From contig DIWM01000017.1 of NCBI GenBank assembly GCA_002428485.1, positions 2,717 through 20,569 of the forward strand: DNA of 17,853 bases, in the 5' to 3' direction. The DNA is from Deltaproteobacteria bacterium UBA6106. GTDB lineage: Bacteria; Desulfobacterota; Syntrophorhabdia; Syntrophorhabdales; Syntrophorhabdaceae. Made by a program: the position numbers and the translations under genes. The notes below the pieces were generated by a model. It was not told where the DNA came from. It saw only the letters and a program-made list of their open reading frames with translations, and ran no database searches. Below are positions 13,035-17,853 of the stretch, in pieces (position 1 is the stretch's first letter; every line of letters starts with the position of its first letter).

Positions 13035-15132
13035 AGTGCTTTCTCCCTGTGTTTATAGTTTGAACCAAATCTTTATTGGTTGTTGCCTCTTCCTGTGCCC
13101 CTTCCACCGTGATCGGCAGAGAAATGATAAAGGTGCTCCCCTTCCCGAGCTCTGTCTCCACATCAAGTGTGCCTCCGTGCCGCTCGACGATCCCGTAGGA
13201 AATCGCCAGGCCGAGCCCCGTTCCTTTTTCTTTTGTTGTAAAAAAAGGGTTAAAGAGTTTCCTCACGTTCTCAGGCGGGATGCCCGGGCCGCTGTCACGG
13301 ATCTTGACCTTGATCTGGTTTTTCTCCTGCGCCGTGGTGATCGCCATGTTCCCCCTGCCTTCCATGGCCTGAGCGCCGTTGAGGATAATGTTGAGGAAGA
13401 CCTGCTTGAGCTGTGTCGCGTCGGCGAACGTGTTCGGCAGGTCGGGCGCGAATACCTTCTTTATCTTTATGTTATGGAAAAGCGACTGGTTCACCAGCAA
13501 TCCCAGCGTATCGCCAAGGAGTTCATTGATGTTCGTTACGCCCGGTTTCAGTTTCGTCTCCCTGGCAAAGCTCAGCAGACCCTGAACGATCTCCTTTGTG
13601 CGGTTCGCCTCATTGATGATAAGCGCAAGGTCCTCCCTTCGCGGGTCATCCTGTTCCATCCCTTTCAGCAGGATATGGGCGTAGATGGTGATCGTCCCGA
13701 GGGGGTTGTTGATCTCATGTGCCACACCTGCGGCGAGCTGTCCAAGAGCAGCGAGCTTCTCTGTCCTGATAAGCTGGTACTGTGCCTGTTCAAGCTCCTG
13801 GTGGGAAACCTGCAATTCGTGGTGGGACTTTTCAAGCTCCTGGTATATCTTTTTGCTCTGCTTCAGAAGGTAGGGGAGGCAATATTCCACCTCTGCTATC
13901 CCCTGGGCGACAGCGATCGCCTTTTCACGGCACGTAGCGTATCCGCAGGCCCTGCAGTCTAAGTTGTTGTGAGGCGCCATCTTATCCATCTTCCTGAGGA
14001 CCGCCCGTATCTGTTCCTCAGTCGGCATGGGCAGCTTCTGCTCCATCTCCGTGAATTCCCGGCTCAGGTCAATATCCGCATAGCTGTCCAGTTCTGCCAG
14101 CACCCTGGAAACATCCTGTTTCTCCATTTCTGCCTTGGCATAGCGCACTACGATCTGGCGCCTGCCGACTACCGACAATTCACGGTCAACAAAAGGACCA
14201 TCTACGCAGCCGGAGCAATAGAGAAAATCAAGGAATTTTGCCTGAATGTAGCCGTTGGCAAGCTGGTTCAGTGCGCCGATCGCCCTTCTCCGTCCATATG
14301 TCATGCTCTTTCCATCATCAAGCACGTCGAAACTATCCCCCATGGTGCGGTTCAACCCGCCGATGACCGACACGATCCTTCCAAGGAAAGGTCTCGGACC
14401 ATCGAAGTCAGACTCATCTAAGGATCTTCTGTCGATACCCGCTTCATCGAGCATGTTTTTGATGTCGCGGAACGTGACCACGTGGTCGATCGCACCTGCA
14501 ACTTCGGGTGATGACGCTTCGCTCATATGCGCAAGACAGGGGGTGAGATATACGATCTTCCATCCTTCGCCTTTGATCTTTCTGGCAACCCTTCCGATGG
14601 CGATCATGGGTGACACGATCCGCGCGATATTCGGCACGAGCTGCGGGAGATATTTCTGTATATAAAAAACGATAACCGGGCAAAAGGACGAGATGATCGG
14701 TTGGTCTGAGGCCTTTTGGACAAGATCTCTGTAAGCCTGGCTTACAAGCTCGGCGCCGAAAGCGCCTTCCCAGACCTCGGAAAAACCAAGCTTTTTCAAA
14801 GCAGTGACCAGTTGCTTCGGTGTTCCCACGTCAAACACTGCCGGGAAAGAAGGATCCAGGCATGCTATCGTTTTTTCATGGGTCAAAAAGATCTTCTTTA
14901 CGTCACTGAGCCCGCTCTTATAGCTCATTGCCTGGTGAGGACATGCCGAGATACAGCTCCCGCACAGTATACAACGTTCAGAGATGATCCTGATGCTGTC
15001 CTTCTCCAGCTTTATCGCCTTTGCGGGGCAAAGCTGAACGCAGTATAAACAGTGGCGGCATTTACGGTTGTTTACATCGATACCGTAAAAACCGCTCTTC
15101 TCCTGTGATATGGGATTCCGTGCCGTATTCAT
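13003..15132 (-). CDS. [FeFe]-hydrogenase-like iron-sulfur sensor histidine kinase
   Basis: The product is 709 residues. Residues 20-70 form a two-[4Fe-4S] ferredoxin (C25, C28, C31, C35; C54, C57, C60, C64). Residues about 80-330 resemble the [FeFe]-hydrogenase large-subunit domain, but its three active-site motifs are altered. L1 reads SSFCP (C151; the proton-relay cysteine is F150). L2 reads TPC (C199). L3 reads YCSGC (C306, C309), with two residues between the cysteines instead of three. A third FeS domain follows (C393, C396, C401, C418), then a coiled coil (about 425-455). The kinase core has H472 in VAHEINNPLG, N585, DSGPG (613-617) and GTGLGLAIS (637-645). No membrane span is present. 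It probably reads cytosolic redox state or H2. The ATG start was preferred over TTG 15165, which lies beside the -10 box. Confidence 0.9.
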   Translation of the reverse strand: MNTARNPISQEKSGFYGIDVNNRKCRHCLYCVQLCPAKAIKLEKDSIRIISERCILCGSCISACPHQAMSYKSGLSDVKKIFLTHEKTIACLDPSFPAVFDVGTPKQLVTALKKLGFSEVWEGAFGAELVSQAYRDLVQKASDQPIISSFCPVIVFYIQKYLPQLVPNIARIVSPMIAIGRVARKIKGEGWKIVYLTPCLAHMSEASSPEVAGAIDHVVTFRDIKNMLDEAGIDRRSLDESDFDGPRPFLGRIVSVIGGLNRTMGDSFDVLDDGKSMTYGRRRAIGALNQLANGYIQAKFLDFLYCSGCVDGPFVDRELSVVGRRQIVVRYAKAEMEKQDVSRVLAELDSYADIDLSREFTEMEQKLPMPTEEQIRAVLRKMDKMAPHNNLDCRACGYATCREKAIAVAQGIAEVEYCLPYLLKQSKKIYQELEKSHHELQVSHQELEQAQYQLIRTEKLAALGQLAAGVAHEINNPLGTITIYAHILLKGMEQDDPRREDLALIINEANRTKEIVQGLLSFARETKLKPGVTNINELLGDTLGLLVNQSLFHNIKIKKVFAPDLPNTFADATQLKQVFLNIILNGAQAMEGRGNMAITTAQEKNQIKVKIRDSGPGIPPENVRKLFNPFFTTKEKGTGLGLAISYGIVERHGGTLDVETELGKGSTFIISLPITVEGAQEEATTNKDLVQTINTGRKHYGQKTKNLDY

Positions 15133-15165
15133 CGTAGAACGTACTTTACGGGTAATGAAAATCAA

Positions 15166-15194
15166 ATAGTATAGTAAAAACCAACCCTTGTCAA
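15166..15194 (-). promoter_or_regulatory. Strong sigma70-type promoter of the sensor-kinase/Nfn operon
   Basis: On the minus strand, TTGACA (15194-15189) is followed by a 17-base spacer and TACTAT (15171-15166). Predicted transcription would start near 15159, about 27 bases before the ATG at 15132. This placement excludes the in-frame TTG at 15165 as a start on transcripts from this promoter. Confidence 0.75.
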
Positions 15195-15196
15195 TG

Positions 15197-15211
15197 GCAG
15201 GTCGCGCCTGC
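15197..15211. promoter_or_regulatory. Dyad next to the -35 of the operon promoter
   Basis: GCAGG and CCTGC flank TCGCG, ending two bases upstream of the -35 box. The position suits an activator or repressor site. The 5-base arms are short, so chance is possible. Confidence 0.3.
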
Positions 15212-15225
15212 GCAATGGTTTTGTG

Positions 15226-15256
15226 ATAATATGTACAAGCAGAACAAGATTGTCAA
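15226..15256 (-). promoter_or_regulatory. Possible second, upstream promoter
   Basis: A second perfect TTGACA (15256-15251) lies 19 bases from TATTAT (15231-15226). With a 17-base spacer the -10 would be the weaker CATATT. It may be an alternative start for the same operon. Confidence 0.3.
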
Positions 15257-15302
15257 GACAAAAGGCCGGTTGCACGGTTAAATTCTCTTATCACACATCA
15301 TC

Positions 15303-16085
15303 TTACTCAATGGCGAAATCGAAATAGGTGTCGGGGTAGGGCTCGTCCTTCAATGTGTAATGCCACCATTCCCGGTCATAATTCACAAAACCGTATTTCT
15401 CCATGAGGGTCTTGAGCAGGAGTCTGTTAATGCGCTGCGCGTCCCCTATTTCCCTGTTCGCGGTGTGGGATAATTCGTGGAAGCAGTCAAATCCCGTTCC
15501 CATGTCAATGCCGTTGTCCCTGAAACGCTTTTCTGCGGGCAGGCAACACTCGTGCAGCGCCTGCCCGGAGACATAGCGCTCCTGGGCCGGGACGGGGATG
15601 GGCACGACCGTGAGGTCAACGGTGCTCCCCCTGCTGTGGCTCGATCTTTCGGCGATATAGCCATCCCTGAAAAGGTTCCGCTTGTCAATGGTGGGATAGA
15701 ATTCCCTTTTCGTCTTTGTGTCGTCGATGTCCTTCGCCCATCTGACAAAATGGGCTACTGCGCGCTTGGGCCGGTAGCAATCGTAGACCTTGAGTGAAAA
15801 ACCGGAGGCCATCAGCTCTTTTTGCACTCCGGCAAGGGCACCGGCTGCCTTTTTTGTCATGATGCATTTCGGGGCATTGTATCCGTCGACCCGCTCCCCT
15901 ACAAAATTGTGGGCCGTATAATACCTGATGTCGAGCGCTATCGACGGGACCTCGTCATGGAGATCGACAAAACCGACAGACGCCGGGCCTGCGGCAAGTG
16001 CCGGCAGCGGGCAAAATATTGATATAGGCATCCATAACAAGGCGATGATAATGAATAATTTTGTTGTTCCTGCGTAGCGTGTCAT
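15303..16085 (-). CDS. Exported D-alanyl-D-alanine dipeptidase (VanX/DdpX family, M15D)
   Basis: The product is 260 residues. A cleavable signal peptide spans about 1-31 (basic start, hydrophobic 9-25, PALA before AGP). The mature part has the VanX fold signature: R105 in YDCYRP, zinc ligands H150 and D157 in SSHSRGSTVDLT, and catalytic E239 with zinc ligand H242 in EWWH. It would split D-Ala-D-Ala in the periplasm, most likely for cell-wall recycling or D-alanine scavenging. Vancomycin resistance is unlikely because no VanHA or VanRS genes are near, and classic VanX is cytosolic. AAGGAGG right before ATG 16085 overlaps the stop of the flavin-reductase-like gene, so the two genes are translationally coupled. 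Confidence 0.93.
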   Translation of the reverse strand: MTRYAGTTKLFIIIALLWMPISIFCPLPALAAGPASVGFVDLHDEVPSIALDIRYYTAHNFVGERVDGYNAPKCIMTKKAAGALAGVQKELMASGFSLKVYDCYRPKRAVAHFVRWAKDIDDTKTKREFYPTIDKRNLFRDGYIAERSSHSRGSTVDLTVVPIPVPAQERYVSGQALHECCLPAEKRFRDNGIDMGTGFDCFHELSHTANREIGDAQRINRLLLKTLMEKYGFVNYDREWWHYTLKDEPYPDTYFDFAIE

Positions 16086-16095
16086 GGCTGCCTCC

Positions 16096-16602
16096 TTACC
16101 GTGAAAGGCACCGTACGATCTCACCGACATACATCCGGTGGTAGTCCTTCAACGGATAGAACTCCTCTATCTCCGGGACTAAGAAATTGCCCGGCCGCAG
16201 GTCCTGAAAATAGATCTTTTTGCACATCAATACCAGCCTCGCCTCAGTGAAATATATCCCCTTGTCTTCAACGACCGGCGTAATCCCCGCCCCGGCCACC
16301 TTGTTGACTTCCCTGCCGGATTTGGTCCCGCAGTATGTCAGGATGTCGCGGTACTGCTCATCGAAAAAGGAGAGGGTAAATTGCGATGATCGCTCCATGA
16401 ACTCGAAGGTATACCGCGTGGGCCGCACAACGCAGAATGCCACGTTCTTGCCCCACATGACCCCAAGCCCGCCCCACGCGCCGGTCATCGTATTGAAGGA
16501 CTTCTTCGTCCCCGCGGTTATCAGCATCCAGTCCTTTCCGATGAGCCTGAATGGGTTGTCCACGAGCCCCTCGGGGCTGATCTCCTTAAAGATATCTTCC
16601 AT
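16096..16602 (-). CDS. Flavin-reductase-like FMN-binding protein
   Basis: The 168-residue protein is of the flavin reductase/flavoredoxin split-barrel type. The early segment LITAGTKKSFNTMTGAWGGL matches the FMN-phosphate-binding T-x-x-S-x-N-x-M pattern of this family. VVRPTRYTFEFM, FTLSFF and GREVNK continue the family pattern. It probably moves electrons between NAD(P)H, FMN and an acceptor in the cytosol; the acceptor is unknown. GGGAGG before ATG 16602 supports the start; 14 upstream codons in frame lack support. It is the first gene of a two-gene unit with the dipeptidase and is divergent from the DUF362 gene across 82 bases. Confidence 0.88.
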   Translation of the reverse strand: MEDIFKEISPEGLVDNPFRLIGKDWMLITAGTKKSFNTMTGAWGGLGVMWGKNVAFCVVRPTRYTFEFMERSSQFTLSFFDEQYRDILTYCGTKSGREVNKVAGAGITPVVEDKGIYFTEARLVLMCKKIYFQDLRPGNFLVPEIEEFYPLKDYHRMYVGEIVRCLSR

Positions 16603-16684
16603 GCTGCACCTCCCTACCGGGTTTGTATATGTATAATAGCACAAAAACTACAATGTATAGTATGATAAGGAGAGGTGTTAACCC

Positions 16685-17752
16685 GTGTCAAAGGTAATGA
16701 TCCATCCCGCAACATACGAGAACGCTCATAAGGCGGTCGCCAGGGTTTTCGAGCTCTTTACCCTGAAGCTTAAGGGGAAGAAGGTATTCATAAAGCCGAA
16801 CGTACTTCGCGCCTCGGAAGCGAAGGAAGGCATCGTCACCCACCCTGCGGTTCTTCGTGCCGTTGTGGACCAGGTGGAATCGATGGGGCCGGCCTCCATT
16901 GTCGTGGGGGACAATCCGGGCCTTTTCAGCTACGGCGCGAACGAGGAGGCCTTCAAAAGGACAGGCCTTATGGAAGCATCAAAAGGCTACTATCAAAACA
17001 TCGGGAACGATTCGCGGCAGGTCGGCTTTCATCCTGATTTCATGCCTTCCGTGAGCCTCTCCCGGATCGTGCTGGACGCTGATATTATCATCAGCCTGCC
17101 GAAATTCAAGACCCACGGCCTTACCGTTATGACCGGAGCGATCAAGAACAGCTACGGTTTCCTGCCCGGAGCCCAAAAGGCAAGGCTGCACAGGATAGCG
17201 GGCAGCCCGGAACGCTTCCATGAAATGATAGTTGACGTATTCCGCCTCAGGGTGCCGGACCTCTTCATCGTTGACGCCGTGGTCGGGATGGAGGGGAATG
17301 GGCCGGCATGTTCCGATCTCAGGGAGATAGGTTTGATCCTGGCATCTGACAACGCCGTGGCCCTCGATGCCGTTATGGCGAGGATGATGGGGTGCGACCC
17401 CGGCAAGCTCCGGTTTCTTCAAAAGGCAAAAGAGGCGGGTCTGGGAGACCACGGGCGCAGCACAATCGAGATCATCGGCAAGTTCAAACGACTCCGTGAT
17501 TTCAAGCTCCCTCCCTTGGGCGGAGAGGCAATCTCCCACAATGAAAATGCGCAGGCGATGCTTCACAGCAAGACCCTTATGCGGCCGCAGGCAGATCCCG
17601 ATCTGTGCACCGGATGCGCCTCCTGCGTCAGCCAGTGCCCGGCATCTGCCCTGTCGATGGTTGGCCACATTCCACAGGTGGACCAAGACAAGTGTATTGT
17701 CTGCTTTTGCTGCCAGGAAATCTGCCCCGAGAAGGCCATCAGCCTGAAATAG
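16685..17752 (+). CDS. DUF362 protein with C-terminal two-cluster ferredoxin domain
   Basis: The product is 355 residues from GTG 16685, with AGAGGTG seven bases upstream; ATG 16697 is an alternative. The DUF362 domain (about 1-290) shows KVFIKPNVL, THPAVLRAVV, VVGDNPG, SLPKFKTHGLTVMTGAIKNSYG and AVALDAVMARMMG, all family blocks. The C-terminus has two CxxCxxCxxxC sites for [4Fe-4S] clusters (C308, C311, C314, C318; C337, C340, C343, C347). DUF362-ferredoxin proteins are common in anaerobes and are thought to take part in iron-sulfur or redox processes, but no reaction is established. The gene is monocistronic as far as visible and divergent from the flavin-reductase-like gene. Confidence 0.92.
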   Translation: MSKVMIHPATYENAHKAVARVFELFTLKLKGKKVFIKPNVLRASEAKEGIVTHPAVLRAVVDQVESMGPASIVVGDNPGLFSYGANEEAFKRTGLMEASKGYYQNIGNDSRQVGFHPDFMPSVSLSRIVLDADIIISLPKFKTHGLTVMTGAIKNSYGFLPGAQKARLHRIAGSPERFHEMIVDVFRLRVPDLFIVDAVVGMEGNGPACSDLREIGLILASDNAVALDAVMARMMGCDPGKLRFLQKAKEAGLGDHGRSTIEIIGKFKRLRDFKLPPLGGEAISHNENAQAMLHSKTLMRPQADPDLCTGCASCVSQCPASALSMVGHIPQVDQDKCIVCFCCQEICPEKAISLK

Positions 17753-17785
17753 CGGTATAGGCGGTACAGCGTGCTCAAAGGTTAA

Positions 17786-17814
17786 TTGACGGTTGTTAGC
17801 AAATATGCTAACAT
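17786..17814 (+). promoter_or_regulatory. Promoter-like element containing a perfect palindromic operator
   Basis: TTGACG (17786-17791), a 17-base spacer and TAACAT (17809-17814) form a candidate promoter. Palindrome arms TGTTAGCA (17794-17801) and TGCTAACA (17806-17813) around AATA fill the spacer and -10. This is the classic layout of an autorepressed promoter. Confidence 0.55.
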
Positions 17815-17820
17815 TTACTT

Positions 17821-17853
17821 GTGGGCTACTCCATCGAGTATTTCCATCCGCGC
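17821..17853 (+). CDS. Start of a possible HigB/RelE-like toxin gene, cut by window end
   Basis: Eleven codons from GTG read VGYSIEYFHPR, which resembles the N-terminus of phage-related Gp49-like/HigB toxins (a beta strand followed by an HPR-type turn). There is no Shine-Dalgarno, and the GTG falls where transcription from the preceding promoter would begin, so the message could be leaderless. The operator upstream fits a toxin-antitoxin unit in the HigBA order. The fragment is too short to be certain. Confidence 0.3.
   Translation, partial: MGYSIEYFHPR

Noticed and set aside
13003..15132. Annotation as a catalytic [FeFe] hydrogenase
   Set aside because: The proton-relay cysteine is replaced by Phe, L3 has CxxC in place of CxxxC, and the chain ends in a kinase. 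A sensory role is better supported.
15133..15165. TTG start for the hydrogenase-like kinase
   Set aside because: It directly abuts the -10 box and lies upstream of the predicted transcription start, and has no ribosome-binding site.
15303..16085. Vancomycin-resistance VanX
   Set aside because: No VanH, VanA, VanR or VanS genes are nearby, and the protein carries an export signal.
16603..16684. Divergent promoters between the flavin-reductase-like and DUF362 genes
   Set aside because: TATAAT (16632-16637) and TATAGT (16656-16661) are present on the plus strand, but neither has an acceptable -35 at the right distance. Promoters must be here, but I cannot place them.
1..17853. tRNA, rRNA, integrase or transposase genes
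   Set aside because: None could be recognised on either strand.

Overview
The window carries eleven complete genes, the first codons of a twelfth, and several repeat-rich intergenic stretches. Gene content points to a Gram-negative, strictly anaerobic bacterium. The evidence is an OmpA-type lipoprotein, a fused electron-bifurcating transhydrogenase of the NfnAB type, a sensor kinase built on an [FeFe]-hydrogenase-like domain, and a DUF362/ferredoxin protein. The style of the genes and the stacked intergenic repeats fit an uncultured or syntrophic Desulfobacterota (deltaproteobacterial) lineage, perhaps Syntrophorhabdus-like. That placement is inference from memory, not a search result.

Left part (1-4742). 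An OmpA/glycine-zipper lipoprotein gene on the minus strand lies between two inverted copies of one repeat (37-110 and 910-1069). Divergent from it is a tight plus-strand operon: MoxR AAA+ ATPase, DUF58 protein, and a multi-spanning membrane protein with a DUF4129-like tail. This looks like a reduced envelope MoxR/DUF58 module.

Middle part (4743-7990). A repeat-hairpin intergenic region is followed by a class V aminotransferase (minus). Next comes about 480 bases of stacked intergenic repeats of at least four kinds, then a two-span membrane HD-GYP-like phosphodiesterase (plus) whose GYP motif reads GYD.

Core of interest (7991-15194). A minus-strand operon starts at a strong sigma70-type promoter (consensus TTGACA, 17-base spacer, TACTAT). 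Its gene order is: (1) a histidine kinase whose N-terminal half is a two-cluster ferredoxin, an [FeFe]-hydrogenase large-subunit-like domain with altered H-cluster motifs, and a four-cysteine FeS domain; (2) a lone receiver protein overlapping it by 32 bases; (3) a second kinase of REC-PAS-HisKA-HATPase design; (4) a fused NfnA-NfnB transhydrogenase/bifurcase; (5) 2,3-BPG-dependent phosphoglycerate mutase. The proposed reading is a redox-sensing phosphorelay wired to the enzyme that balances ferredoxin, NADH and NADPH. No DNA-binding output domain is encoded in the operon.

Right part (15303-17853). A coupled pair on the minus strand encodes a flavin-reductase-like FMN protein and an exported VanX-type D-Ala-D-Ala dipeptidase. 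Divergent from them is a DUF362 plus 2x[4Fe-4S] protein. The last 100 bases hold a perfect palindrome inside a promoter-like element, directly followed by a GTG reading frame (VGYSIEYFHPR...) cut by the window edge. It resembles the start of a HigB/RelE-type toxin.
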